A stretch of DNA of 64,000 bases, taken from NCBI RefSeq assembly GCF_008369935.1, contig NZ_VTUZ01000009.1:1-64000 (forward strand). Direction: 5' to 3'. This document shows, one piece after another, positions 9,697 through 18,605 of the stretch. The notes below the pieces were generated by a model, which worked only from the letters and a program-made list of their open reading frames with translations, was not told where the DNA came from and did not search any database. The stretch's first letter is position 1, and each line of letters opens with the position of its first letter. The DNA comes from Paraburkholderia panacisoli (GTDB lineage: Bacteria; Pseudomonadota; Gammaproteobacteria; Burkholderiales; Burkholderiaceae). A program made the translations under genes and the position numbers.

Positions 9697-9771
9697 ATGC
9701 AGTGGACCACCCCCGCTTATACCGATCTGCGTTTCGGCTTTGAAGTCACCATGTATATCGACAACCGCTAA
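9697..9771 (+). CDS. pqqA: PQQ precursor peptide PqqA
   Basis: A 24-residue peptide ending in [12 protein letters not shown]. The E-V-T-M-Y core holds Glu 16 and Tyr 20, the two residues that PqqE cross-links and that become the pyrroloquinoline quinone skeleton. Length and motif are textbook PqqA. An AAGGAG lies 7-10 bases upstream of the ATG. It is the first gene of a pqq operon driven by a putative sigma-54 promoter. The peptide appears intact although downstream biosynthesis genes are broken. Confidence 0.95.
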   Translation: MQWTTPAYTDLRFGFEVTMYIDNR

Positions 9772-9840
9772 CGCCACGATCAAAGCGCCGCTCATCGCTG
9801 CCGCGGCATCTGGCGATGAGCGGCGCCCGGAGCACTGTCC

Positions 9841-10125
9841 ATGAAGATCAAGATTCTCGGCTCCGGCGCGGGAGGTTTCAATTTCGCGCGCCGGGCACCG
9901 TGGCAGGAAGCGGTATGCTCGTCGCTCACCGAGATGCTTGCACCGCAGATCCATCGCGACCGGCTTGCGGGCTGGCCTTCGCTCTATCCGTGGATCGATC
10001 CGCAAGGGCTACAGTATTTTCGTGGCCGTATTCCGTTCGCGCAGCGCGCGCTCGACATCCTGCGATTCAAGCTCGACATCCTGTGGTCGATACTCGACGC
10101 GATCGAAAAGGCGTATCCGCAATGA
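9841..10125 (+). pseudogene. Chimeric pqqB'-'pqqC remnant (in-frame deletion fusion)
   Basis: The 94-residue frame begins [12 protein letters not shown], the conserved start of PqqB (normally about 300 aa). It then jumps directly to [19 protein letters not shown], which is the middle of PqqC (normally about 240 aa). The PqqC part runs on through the [13 protein letters not shown] segment, loses about 24 residues including the conserved RDVEHGL region, and resumes at [19 protein letters not shown]. Thus nearly all of pqqB, the first half of pqqC and an internal pqqC segment are deleted. The PqqC oxidase active site cannot form. The frame is intact and overlaps pqqD by ATGA, as normal pqqC does. 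Confidence 0.9.
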
Positions 10126-10403
10126 GCGCATTGCCCCCAAACGACGCGAGCCGCTCATGCCCCCATCTGAGACCGATGTTCCGTCTGCAATGGGAAAACG
10201 CGCAAGACGCCTACGTGTTGCACTATCCCGCAGGAATGGTGAAGCTCAACCCGAGCGCCGGCGAGATCCTGTCGCGCTGCGACGGGACCCGCGACCTCGA
10301 CGATATCATCGGGGAGCTCGAAGACCTGTTCAGTGCGTCGGCCCTCGCCGCGGACGTCTACCGCTTCATCGAGCACGCGCGGCAGCGTGGCTGGGTGGAC
10401 TGA
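10122..10403 (+). CDS. pqqD: PQQ biosynthesis peptide chaperone PqqD
   Basis: A 93-residue protein starting in an ATGA overlap with the pqqC remnant. [32 protein letters not shown] is the typical PqqD beta-sheet region (quoted in two parts: [17 protein letters not shown] and [15 protein letters not shown]), followed by the helical [14 protein letters not shown] segment. PqqD is the RiPP recognition element that binds PqqA and presents it to PqqE. It looks full length and functional, but its partner PqqE is broken just downstream, so its role here is doubtful. Confidence 0.9.
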   Translation: MSALPPNDASRSCPHLRPMFRLQWENAQDAYVLHYPAGMVKLNPSAGEILSRCDGTRDLDDIIGELEDLFSASALAADVYRFIEHARQRGWVD

Positions 10404-10404
10404 C

Positions 10405-11176
10405 ATGCACCACAACATCAATGATCCAGCACCGCCGCTCTGGCTTCTGGCAGAACTTACGTATCGCTGCCCGCTGCATTGTGCGTTTTGCTACAACCCC
10501 GTCGATTTCGTGAGCCACGGCGTTGAACTCGATACCGCCGCATGGAAGGACATCATCAGTCAGGCACGCCAGTTGGGTGCCGCGCAAATCGGCTTCTCAG
10601 GCGGCGAGCCGCTGGTGCGGGACGACCTCGAAGAGCTGGTTGCTCACGCGCGGAAGCTGGGCTTCTATACGTACCTGATTACGTCGGGCGTGGGTCTGAA
10701 CGAAACGCGCATTGCCGCCCTCAAGCAGGCGGGCCTCGATCACATCCAGCTATCGTTTCAGGACTCGTCGCGTGAACTGAACGATTTTCTGTCGAGCACG
10801 CGACTTTCGACCTGAAACGGCGCGTGGCGCGGCTGATCAAGGCGCACGGCTATCCGATGGTAGTCAACTGCGTGCTGCATCGCTACAACCTGCCGCATGT
10901 CGCACAGATCATCGACATGGCGCTTGAGATGGGGGCCGACTATCTCGAGCTTGCCAACACACAGTATTACGGATGGGCCAACTCAACCGCGACCAATTGA
11001 TGCCGACAGCCGAGCAATTGCGGGACGCCGAAGCCATCGTCAATCGGTATCGCGCAGTGCTGGATGCGCGATGCCGGATCCTGTTCGTCGTGCCGGACTA
11101 CTTTGAAACGCGTCCTTGCGCGACGCCCGGCATGCGAGGCCGCAACCCGGCCATTGATCTTTCGCAGCAGCGATAA
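10405..11176 (+). pseudogene. pqqE: Degraded pqqE (radical SAM PqqA cross-linking enzyme)
   Basis: The frame starts normally after pqqD and encodes the radical SAM cluster motif CPLHCAFC plus [13 protein letters not shown]. After STR a single-base deletion near 10801 causes a stop at 10813. Homology continues in the next frame ([19 protein letters not shown], then NTQYYGWA), shifts again by one lost base near 10981, and continues as LNRDQLMPTAEQL to DYFETRP. After that it diverges and stops at 11176. The C-terminal SPASM region with its Cys ligands for auxiliary clusters is missing. Two frameshifts plus loss of the C-terminus make this a clear pseudogene. Confidence 0.92.
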
Positions 11177-11413
11177 CTCGTTGCAACTCACCAAGCCTGC
11201 ATGACACGGCGGCACTGCCTTGCTGCGCTCTCCGTTCGGATGCATCGCCGTCTGTTCACTGCCGGTCGGCCCGGTGATGAACAGACGGTCGCGTGCCGGG
11301 ATTAGCGCATCGCAACCACGTACAACGTAGACGAGCCCACATGCGGGGTATTGCACCGTCCGCACCAACCCGCCGACGAGCGAGACGGATCGGTGCGGCC
11401 GCGCGCCTGCGCT
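11177..11413. other. Gap after the pqqE remnant
   Basis: About 240 bases without a supported gene between two oppositely oriented units. A minus-strand frame (11368-10967) crosses the pqqE remnant and has no recognisable motif. Confidence 0.5.
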
Positions 11414-12934
11414 TCAGAAAAAGCCCAGCGGTTCCTCGCTATAGCTAACCAGCAGATTCTTGGTCTGTTGATAATGGTCGAGCATCATCTTGTGCGTTTC
11501 GCGGCCGATGCCCGACTGCTTGTAGCCACCAAATGCAGCATGGGCCGGATATGCGTGATAGCAATTGGTCCACACCCGTCCCGCCTGAATCTGCCGGCCG
11601 AAGCGATAGGCGCGCGTGCCGTCGCGCGTCCAGACGCCGGCGCCGAGACCGTAGAGCGTGTCGTTGGCGATCTCGAGCGCCTCTTCTTCGGTCTTGAACG
11701 TCGTGACCGAAACCACCGGTCCAAAGATCTCTTCCTGAAAGATCCGCATCTTGTTGTGACCGCGAAATACGGTCGGCTTCACGTAGTAGCCTTTGCTCAG
11801 TTCGCCACCTAGCGCGCCGCGCTCTCCGCCGGTCAGGCATTGCGCGCCCTCCTGTTTGCCCAGATCGATATACGAAAGAATTTTCTCGAGCTGTTCCTGC
11901 GAGGCCTGTGCACCGATCATTGTCCTGGTGTCGAGCGGATGCCCCTGCTGGATCGCGGCCACACGCTTTAACGCCCGTTCCATGAAGCGGTCGTAAATTC
12001 TCTCGTCGATCAGCACGCGTGAGGGACAGGTGCACACCTCGCCCTGATTGAGAGCGAACATCGCGAAGCCTTCGAGCGCCTTGTCGAAGTAGCTATCGTC
12101 CTGATCGATCACGTCAGCAAAGAAAATGTTCGGGCTTTTGCCGCCAAGCTCGAGCGTCACGGGAATGATGTTTTGGCTCGCGTACTGCATGATCAGGCGG
12201 CCCGTCGACGTCTCACCGGTGAATGCGATCTTCGCGATGCGCTTGCTGGTTGCGAGCGGCTTGCCTGCTTCGAGGCCGAAGCCGTTCACCACATTCAACA
12301 CGCCTGGCGGCAGGAGGTCCTGGATCAGTTCGAGCAACACGAGAATCGACGCCGGTGTCTGCTCCGCCGGCTTTAGCACGACGCAATTGCCTGCGGCCAG
12401 CGCGGGCGCGACTTTCCACGTTGCCATCAGAATCGGGAAGTTCCATGGAATGATCTGGCCAACCACACCGAGCGGCTCATGGAAGTGATAGGCCACCGTA
12501 TCGCCATCGATCTCGCCGATCGATCCTTCCTGCGCCCGGATACAGCCAGCGAAATAGCGGAAGTGGTCGATCGCGAGCGGAATGTCCGCGGCCATCGTTT
12601 CGCGAATCGGCTTGCCGTTGTCGATCGATTCGGCAAACGCGAGGCGCGATAAATTCTGCTCCATGCGATCGGCGATCCGGTTCAGGATCGTGGCACGTGC
12701 AGCGGGGGATGTATCAGCCCACGCTTTGCGAGCGCGATGCGCAGCGTCGAGTGCCAGCTCGATATCTTCTTCAGTGGAGCGCGGAATCGACGTGAAGGGT
12801 TCTCCCGTAATTGGAGAAAGATTGTCGAAGTATTCGCCGCGTAGGGGCTTGACCCATTCGCCGCCAATGAAATTGCCGTATTGGCGCGCAAAGGGAAATT
12901 CAACATCCAGAAACTGCATGTCGGCGTGGTTCAT
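11414..12934 (-). CDS. NAD(P)-dependent aldehyde dehydrogenase (ExaC/AcoD-like)
   Basis: A 506-residue enzyme, the length usual for ExaC/AcoD acetaldehyde dehydrogenases. Motifs: [14 protein letters not shown] in the Rossmann region, [10 protein letters not shown] with the general-base Glu, and GEVCTCPSR with catalytic Cys 301. The start at 12934 follows a GAGGAG. It is divergent from the PQQ alcohol dehydrogenase and has its own -24/-12 promoter candidate, so the pair would oxidise an alcohol to the aldehyde in the periplasm and then to the acid in the cytoplasm. Substrate (acetaldehyde or longer aldehydes) is not resolved by sequence. Confidence 0.9.
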   Translation of the reverse strand: MNHADMQFLDVEFPFARQYGNFIGGEWVKPLRGEYFDNLSPITGEPFTSIPRSTEEDIELALDAAHRARKAWADTSPAARATILNRIADRMEQNLSRLAFAESIDNGKPIRETMAADIPLAIDHFRYFAGCIRAQEGSIGEIDGDTVAYHFHEPLGVVGQIIPWNFPILMATWKVAPALAAGNCVVLKPAEQTPASILVLLELIQDLLPPGVLNVVNGFGLEAGKPLATSKRIAKIAFTGETSTGRLIMQYASQNIIPVTLELGGKSPNIFFADVIDQDDSYFDKALEGFAMFALNQGEVCTCPSRVLIDERIYDRFMERALKRVAAIQQGHPLDTRTMIGAQASQEQLEKILSYIDLGKQEGAQCLTGGERGALGGELSKGYYVKPTVFRGHNKMRIFQEEIFGPVVSVTTFKTEEEALEIANDTLYGLGAGVWTRDGTRAYRFGRQIQAGRVWTNCYHAYPAHAAFGGYKQSGIGRETHKMMLDHYQQTKNLLVSYSEEPLGFF

Positions 12935-13027
12935 TCGTGGCTCCTCCTGATCGGTGATGGAATCGACTGAAGCGGTGACGGGTTCAACTATCGTCGGGCC
13001 CGTGCGCCGTCATCGCCGGAGCCAAAC

Positions 13028-13043
13028 AGCGAGAACCGTGCCA
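13028..13043 (-). promoter_or_regulatory. Putative sigma-54 promoter of the aldehyde dehydrogenase gene
   Basis: On the minus strand TGGCAC-GGTTC-TCGCT has a perfect -24 box, keeps the invariant GC of the -12 box and the GG-N10-GC spacing. It lies about 95 bases upstream of the ATG at 12934. Confidence 0.55.
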
Positions 13044-13273
13044 TTGATCGTCTCCACAGGCCACGACGCGCCTGGTTCTGATGCAACGCGCGCAATCTTC
13101 TCGTGAGTTCGCAAACGCGCGGTGTCGGCAGTGTCCGACCTGTCACGTTTGGCAACACACGCGGCTGTCGCTGTACCTCCATGCAACACACTCACGGCAA
13201 CGAATTCGATCGTCGCGGCCCATGGCCTGCGCGCACTCGCAGGCTCACGGGCAGCGTCGCGATTGACGCCAAG

Positions 13274-13289
13274 TGGCATGCGATTTGCC
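13274..13289 (+). promoter_or_regulatory. Putative sigma-54 promoter of the PQQ alcohol dehydrogenase gene
   Basis: TGGCAT-GCGAT-TTGCC matches TGGCAC-N5-TTGCA with two mismatches and the required GG-N10-GC spacing. It ends 83 bases upstream of the ATG at 13373. Confidence 0.6.
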
Positions 13290-13372
13290 TTAACGGCTGT
13301 GCAGTGATTCTGCAACCTTCAGGCAACGGTCCGCCGGGAGGCATCGCATCGACAAATCAACAGGAGACAGCA

Positions 13373-15106
13373 ATGAAGACACCTTCGGCTTCGACCATGC
13401 GCCTCGCGACGCTGGTCATCGGTGCCGTAGCCGTTGCCACCATCAGTCTGAAGCCCGGACCGGTTGCGGCAGCCGACGACTACCCGGCGGTCACGTACGA
13501 ACGCCTGACATCGGCGCAAAGCGACCCGGGCTGGCTGACGTACTACCGCTCATACAACGGACAGGCCCACTCTCCGCTCAAGCAGATCGACATCTCGAAC
13601 GTCAAGAATCTGAAACAGGCGTGGAGCTACAAGTTTCCTGCTGATCTTCAGCAGGGCTTCGAAGCCACGCCGATCGTCAACGGCCGTTTCCTGTTCGTGA
13701 CCACGCCGAAGGACAACGTGTATGCGTTCGATGCGACATCGGGAAAGCAGCTCTGGAAATATGAACCGAAGCTCGGCGACGAGTCGTTCAAGACGGCGTG
13801 TTGCGACGTGGTCAACCGGGGGGTCGCGCTGTATGGGAAGAATGTCTACGTCGCGATGCTGAGTGGCGAAGTCGCGGCACTCGATGCAACAACCGGTACA
13901 CTCGTCTGGAAGAAACAGATGTTCGAACCCGGCCTCGGCTACGCATTTTCGTTGGCGCCACTCGCGCTCGACGGCGCGATCGTGGTGGGCAGCTCCGGCG
14001 GCGAATACGGCGCACGCGGGTTCATTGCCGCGCTCGATCCGAATGACGGCAAGGTGCTGTGGAAGCGCTACACGATTCCCGGTGCAAAGGAGAAGAACGG
14101 CAACACATGGCCCGACGGCATGCAGGAACATGGCGGAGCGCCCGCCTGGCTGACTGGCACCTACGACGCGGCCTCGAAAACGCTGTATTGGGGCGTCGGC
14201 AACCCCGGACCGTGGCTCGCGGACTTGCGCCCTGGCGACAACCTGTATTCCGACTCGCTGCTCGCGCTCGATCCGAAAACGGGTGACCTCAAGTGGCACT
14301 ATCAGTACACGCGTCACGACACCTGGGACTATGACGGCGTCAACACACCAGTTCTCGCCAACATCAAATACGAAGGCAAGGACTACGACGCAATCGTGCA
14401 TGCCGATCGCAACGGCTACTTCCATGCGATCGACCGCAGCACGGGCAAGCTGATCTACGCGCGACCCTTCGTCAAGGCGACTTCGGTCACAGGCTATTCG
14501 GCAGACGGGGTGCCTCAGCAGGATGCCAGCAAGTATCCGAAGGCGGGCACGACGATCGAAACCTGTCCGAGCTTCCTCGGTGGTAAGAACTGGTGGTCGG
14601 TTTCTTATGACCCGGACAAGCATCTCGCCTTCATCCCTGCGTTGCATGCCTGCATGTCGCTGTCCGGCAAATCGGTCAACTACATGGAAGGGTTGCCGTA
14701 TCTCGGCGAAGGATTCGAAATCAAGCCCGAGCCGGGCAGTCAGGGTTACGGCGAACTTCAGGCCATCGACGTCAACACCGGCAAGAAGGTCTGGAGTCAC
14801 TGGACCAAGCTGCCGTGGAACGGCGGCGTGGCCACCACATCCGGCGGTCTCGCCTTCAGCGGTTCGCTCGACGGTCATCTGTATGCCTTCGACGAGACGA
14901 GCGGCAAGGTGTTGTGGCAAAGCCCGAAGCTGGCGAGCGGCATCATCGCCCAGCCGTCCGTGTTCGAGGTCGACGGCAACGAGTACGTCGCGGTGCTGGC
15001 GGGGTACGGCGGTGCAAATCCGATCTGGGGCGGTCCGATGGCCAAGGCGGCGGAGAAGGTTCCGCGCGGCGGCACTTTGTATGTGTTCGCGCTGAAGCAC
15101 AGCTGA
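13373..15106 (+). CDS. PQQ-dependent alcohol dehydrogenase, predicted lanthanide-type
   Basis: 577 residues with an N-terminal signal peptide ending near VAAADDYP, so the enzyme is periplasmic. It is an eight-bladed propeller of the methanol/ethanol dehydrogenase family: repeated W-motifs (GKQLWKYEP, GKVLWKRY, GDLKWHYQY, GKKVWSHW, GKVLWQSP) and the vicinal disulfide CC at 143-144. The HDTWDYDGVN segment holds the catalytic Asp 319, and Asp 321 two residues later is the extra metal ligand of XoxF/PedH-like lanthanide enzymes (Ala or Ser in calcium enzymes). An upstream frame to 13103 is non-coding; CAGGAGA precedes the chosen ATG. The downstream cytochrome is its likely electron acceptor. The cofactor must come from elsewhere because the local pqq operon is broken. 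Confidence 0.92.
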   Translation: MKTPSASTMRLATLVIGAVAVATISLKPGPVAAADDYPAVTYERLTSAQSDPGWLTYYRSYNGQAHSPLKQIDISNVKNLKQAWSYKFPADLQQGFEATPIVNGRFLFVTTPKDNVYAFDATSGKQLWKYEPKLGDESFKTACCDVVNRGVALYGKNVYVAMLSGEVAALDATTGTLVWKKQMFEPGLGYAFSLAPLALDGAIVVGSSGGEYGARGFIAALDPNDGKVLWKRYTIPGAKEKNGNTWPDGMQEHGGAPAWLTGTYDAASKTLYWGVGNPGPWLADLRPGDNLYSDSLLALDPKTGDLKWHYQYTRHDTWDYDGVNTPVLANIKYEGKDYDAIVHADRNGYFHAIDRSTGKLIYARPFVKATSVTGYSADGVPQQDASKYPKAGTTIETCPSFLGGKNWWSVSYDPDKHLAFIPALHACMSLSGKSVNYMEGLPYLGEGFEIKPEPGSQGYGELQAIDVNTGKKVWSHWTKLPWNGGVATTSGGLAFSGSLDGHLYAFDETSGKVLWQSPKLASGIIAQPSVFEVDGNEYVAVLAGYGGANPIWGGPMAKAAEKVPRGGTLYVFALKHS

Positions 15107-15180
15107 GCGCCGCGTCACCCATTGCAATCTCGCAGCTGCATCGCGGCTGCGACTCGCCCTCGTCTTTTCCGGATTCCATC

Positions 15181-16428
15181 ATGAGCGCCCTGCACTTCAA
15201 ACATTTGACATCCGCCGGTCTGCTTGCGGCCAGCGTCACCTTCACGCCAATTCCGGCCACGGCCGGCGTACGCGTATGCACCTTTCCTGGCAGCCCGTCG
15301 ACCGCGCTCGATCAGGCGGTGGCACAGGAAGTCTTCAAGACCGCCGACATCGCCGCGTCGCTCGTCAAGCATGGCATCGGCGAAGGTGACGACGACGGCG
15401 TATCGCTGAAGGAACTCGGCCGGACCCTCGGCCACGACTGCGACGTGATCGCGGGTTTTCCGCGCTCCACCGTGGCCGACGCCTCCAGCAGCAAGATGCT
15501 CTTTTCCCGCGGTTATCTGCACTCCGGCTACGTCAGCATCATGGTGCCAGGCTCGAAGCCGGAAGGCGCTGCCAAGAACACCGTAGCGGCCATGTACGCG
15601 AGTCCCGCGCAACTGATAGCGCTGCAGCAGACGGACGTCAGTCTTGACCTGGAAAACACTTCCGAACTGAGCGTCAATGCGGTGGTCGCTGGCCGCGCGC
15701 AGCGCGCGATTGTCTGGTATCCCGCGGTCGTCGCATACGGTCTCGCGCATCCGCAACAGCACCTCACCGTTGCGCCGACCACATCCCCGTACGCGGACTG
15801 GCACCTCGTGTTTGCGTTCGGCGCCAGTGGCGCGACGCTGCAGAAACGGGTCGACGCCGCGCTCGCCCGGATGAGCGCCGACGGCCGACTCGCGGCGCTA
15901 ACGCGGCCCTGGACGTTGCCTGATGCGCAAGCAACCGCATCAAGACCGGGGGCAGACGCATCGCACTATGCCTATCTCGACGGTTCCGTGCGGACATCGC
16001 GACTGCCCGGCACCGTGGAGCGGGCGGCGGTCAACGACGCGCTGCAGGGACGCTTCATCAAAGTGTCGGCCGACGCGCCCACCGACGCACCGTCATTCGA
16101 CCGCTTGCAGGCCGATCACGGCAAGACGCTCTACGCGAGTTCGTGCGCGAAATGTCACGGCGGTGCGTTGCAGGGCGTGACCGCTCCGGCACTGCGTGGC
16201 CCCGCATTCGCGCCGGCGCAGAATGCGCATCTGACGATCGGCGGCGTATTTGGCTACATGGCGACCAATATGCCGGCGGATCGTCCCGGCAAGCTGAAAG
16301 ATCAGGACTATGCCGACATCATGGCGTTTCTGCTGTATTCGAACGGCTACCAGCCGGGTTCCGCAAAGCTGACCGCTGACAGCGCCCGGACGTCGGCGAC
16401 CAAACTCAATGCCGGACCCGCGCATTGA
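15181..16428 (+). CDS. Fusion of periplasmic binding-protein domain and cytochrome c (XoxJ-XoxG-like)
   Basis: About 415 residues with a signal peptide (cleavage near PATAGVRV). Residues about 30-255 resemble a solute-binding-protein fold of the MxaJ/XoxJ type, with RVCTFP at the start and the GRAQRAIVWYPAVVAYG segment. Residues about 300-400 are a class I cytochrome c: heme motif CAKCH at 322-326 and a Met ligand candidate in ATNMPADRPGKLKDQD. In methylotroph and alcohol-dehydrogenase operons the J protein and the cytochrome are separate; here one polypeptide joins both. It is 74 bases downstream of the dehydrogenase and most likely accepts its electrons. No strong ribosome-binding site is visible at the ATG. 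Confidence 0.8.
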   Translation: MSALHFKHLTSAGLLAASVTFTPIPATAGVRVCTFPGSPSTALDQAVAQEVFKTADIAASLVKHGIGEGDDDGVSLKELGRTLGHDCDVIAGFPRSTVADASSSKMLFSRGYLHSGYVSIMVPGSKPEGAAKNTVAAMYASPAQLIALQQTDVSLDLENTSELSVNAVVAGRAQRAIVWYPAVVAYGLAHPQQHLTVAPTTSPYADWHLVFAFGASGATLQKRVDAALARMSADGRLAALTRPWTLPDAQATASRPGADASHYAYLDGSVRTSRLPGTVERAAVNDALQGRFIKVSADAPTDAPSFDRLQADHGKTLYASSCAKCHGGALQGVTAPALRGPAFAPAQNAHLTIGGVFGYMATNMPADRPGKLKDQDYADIMAFLLYSNGYQPGSAKLTADSARTSATKLNAGPAH

Positions 16429-16474
16429 ATTCATGGCGACAGCCGACCAGCGCGACGTGCTCCCGACAACCTGA

Positions 16475-16493
16475 CGCCCGACTGCGTCGGGCG
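16475..16493 (+). terminator. Hairpin after the alcohol dehydrogenase operon
   Basis: A perfect 8-bp stem CGCCCGAC-TGC-GTCGGGCG lies 47 bases after the cytochrome stop codon. The following sequence is only weakly T-rich, so this is a probable, not certain, intrinsic terminator. Confidence 0.55.
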
Positions 16494-17156
16494 GATCAAA
16501 TCTTGTGGATACAACTCGCAGGATATTGATTGTCAAGACCATTGGGGGGTGCACGGCGCTGGCCGTTTCCCGCGCGGGCCGCAACAACGCCGTCACAAGT
16601 TTCAATGGCGCTTTAGCCGCGGCGACGTTGAGCGGCTGATGTAGTGCCAGTCCACCTGCCCGCCGCCCACTACAACAATTCGACGACTCATGACGTTTCT
16701 GCAGTCCAGTTGACATCGACTGACGTTCTCAGCGGCTCGGACTCGACTCGTTAGTTAACGAAGCATTCTCTTCCATCGAGCTATGGTCAGTCGAATCAGG
16801 GGGACCGTCTGTTCCAGGCAGGATTCAATCCCACACACGCTTCCCTCGCTTCCCGATCGCTTGCACTACCCTGTTTAAATAAGAAAAGACGTCGGTGACG
16901 CCCAAAGGGTATACAGTGAAGGGACCGGTCGCCTCGAGCGATCTCCTGCTATGGGCTCTATCATGCGATCGCCAGTTAAATCCGCCTCTGTCACAACCAG
17001 CAGCCAGAGCGAGTATTCCATCGAGCGCAAGACACGCGCTAACGCGCTCGATACAGCAGATGCGCTACGAGCGGAAAAGAGGCGTGTCAGTGACGCCGCC
17101 ATCGATTCCAACGCTAGCAAGTGGCGCTATCCGGCCCCAGGCGTTACGAGCTGATC
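16494..17156. other. Gap before the DUF1488 gene
   Basis: About 660 bases without a supported gene. A 67-codon plus-strand frame (16951-17154) ends 2 bases before the DUF1488 start, but has no ribosome-binding site or known motif; a similar minus-strand frame overlaps it. Confidence 0.45.
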
Positions 17157-17408
17157 GTGGCGCTTCAATTCCCCAACCCCAGCAGGAGCTACGATGCTTC
17201 CCGGCATTGTGTGTGTTTCTGGGGATACGACAATTCGCGCGAAATCACCTTCCTGGTCGACGACGCCATTCTGAGAAATCTGCAACCTGGCGTGGGGTCC
17301 GATGAGCGGTCGATACTCGGCGCCTTCGACCAAGGTCGCGAAAAGATCCTCGAAATCGCGAAGAAGCTGTATGTCAGTGGTCCGCAGAACAGGTATTCAA
17401 TTTCATAA
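17157..17408 (+). CDS. DUF1488 family protein
   Basis: About 83 residues from a GTG start. LQFPNPSRSYDASRHCVCFW, then EITFLVDDAILRNL and a C-terminal ILEIAKKLYVSG helix, match the DUF1488 layout common in Burkholderiaceae, where function is unknown. The frame opens at GTG 17121, but the 17157 start gives the usual family length and begins just before the conserved region. It appears monocistronic. Confidence 0.65.
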   Translation: MALQFPNPSRSYDASRHCVCFWGYDNSREITFLVDDAILRNLQPGVGSDERSILGAFDQGREKILEIAKKLYVSGPQNRYSIS

Positions 17409-17852
17409 GCTGTGGCCATGTCGTGGGAATGCTTCGGGATCTGCTAGATCGGAATGTTGCTGGACGCCCGGACCACTCGTGAAAGAAGCGACATTTGGCC
17501 CTCGGTTTTGATGGCGGTAACCCGCTGCGGAAGCCTTGCGGCAAGCGTGTCTGGGCATGGCTCGGAGCATCGGGCGTTCGCACGCACATTCGTCGCCCGC
17601 GGCCCGAATAATCCAGCGCGCACTGGTAGGCACGGAAATACCGACGAAGCGCCGCCTGTTTGTCAATCGACAGGGCCGATCGTCGCTACGCCGCTCTCAA
17701 ACATCGGCGATCGTTAGGGTTATTAATGATGCGCACCTTTTACGCATCCGCTCAATTCCATTGACGGCACGGCACAACGCGACCTACGCGGGTCCACGAT
17801 CAACGGTAGCTGGACAACAGTCGCGCCGCTTTCATCGCACACATCCCAAGGC
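17409..17852. other. Gap without a recognised gene
   Basis: About 440 bases. Short overlapping frames on both strands show no motifs or ribosome-binding sites. Confidence 0.45.
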
Positions 17853-18170
17853 TCAACGCCTGGGCCCCCTCATGCCCTCGCTTTCCAGGGCAGCGTTGCG
17901 TTCCTCGCTGGCCTCAATGGGGTCCATCGCCTCGTCGACGGACGCTGTCGCGCGCTCTGTTGCCGCTTTCACTTCGTCGACGGCGGCGCCAGGTTCGCCA
18001 TCATCATCGCCCGGAGGTTCCAGCATGTCCCGAAGCATGGCCGCCAACTCGGGGGTATCCCACGGCTCGCCATGCTGCTCTCTCTTCCTTATGTAGTGCC
18101 TGACTTCGGCGTCTTGCTCGGGAGTCAAAGGAAGGCCGTGAAAGGTGCTTTGGGGGGTGGCGTCGACCAT
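17853..18170 (-). CDS. Hypothetical acidic protein (105 aa)
   Basis: The ATG at 18170 is chosen because CCGGAG lies 7 bases upstream; the frame stays open further but without coding character. The product has a GLPLTPEQDAEVRHYIRKREQ segment, then a WDTPELAAMLRDML helix and a long acidic, Ala/Glu-rich tail (EPPGDDDGEPGAAVDEVKAA) that should be disordered or helical. No family is recognised. It sits downstream of, and on the same strand as, the transglutaminase pair, separated by about 435 bases. Confidence 0.55.
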   Translation of the reverse strand: MVDATPQSTFHGLPLTPEQDAEVRHYIRKREQHGEPWDTPELAAMLRDMLEPPGDDDGEPGAAVDEVKAATERATASVDEAMDPIEASEERNAALESEGMRGPRR

Positions 18171-18605
18171 GATATTGCTCCGGAAACTCGCCTTATCTTC
18201 AGTGTAGGCCTTTTGTAGCGAAAGAGTTTCAACTCTCGATTGCGCAATCGCCGACGATGGCGTATGGCTGGCAGCGTTATGTAACCGGGAAGCGATCGGT
18301 CGGATATCGCCTTGCCGGATCGCTGCACAGTGAGATACCCGCTGCAACGCTACTCAGCAGGCCAGAGGATGACGTCCACAGCAACCTGACCGGCGATCTG
18401 AATCAACGTATAAGCCCAGCGACGCGAAAACGGACCACCGCGTAACTTAACGCGTTCGCCTGGTGGCATCACGCGAGGCGGCTTGATGGGACCTTCAACC
18501 GGCAAACCAAACCAATCGCCGACGCATCTCTGGCATTCCTTAATGGCTGTCGTCCCCGCATTTGTTGTGGCAGCTGCCAATGCTGACCGAAGTCTGTGCG
18601 ACCGA
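18171..18605. other. Gap, possible gene remnant
   Basis: About 435 bases. A minus-strand frame ends at 18350 and encodes PPGERVKLRGGPFSRRWAY, which resembles the KOW-type pattern of NusG-like proteins, but it lacks a plausible start and is most likely a remnant or chance similarity. Confidence 0.3.

Larger units (their letters stand above)
12935..13372. other. Divergent sigma-54 control region
   Basis: About 440 bases between the aldehyde and alcohol dehydrogenase genes. It has -24/-12 candidates in both directions (13028-13043 minus, 13274-13289 plus) and several GCAAC half-sites (13083, 13152, 13183, about 13197) of the type seen in the inverted repeats upstream of the activator and pqqA. 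Confidence 0.6.

Noticed and set aside
10967..11368. 133-codon minus-strand frame overlapping the pqqE remnant
   Set aside because: No ribosome-binding site or family; its overlap with recognisable pqqE codons argues against coding.
13550..15127. 525-codon minus-strand open frame opposite the PQQ alcohol dehydrogenase
   Set aside because: It is a shadow of a strongly supported gene in a GC-rich genome, with an Arg/His-rich composition and no motifs.
16951..17154. 67-codon frame ending just before DUF1488
   Set aside because: No translation signal or motif; only its spacing to the next gene was suggestive.
18350..18520. NusG/KOW-like fragment PPGERVKLRGGPF
   Set aside because: Too short, no proper start; similarity may be chance.
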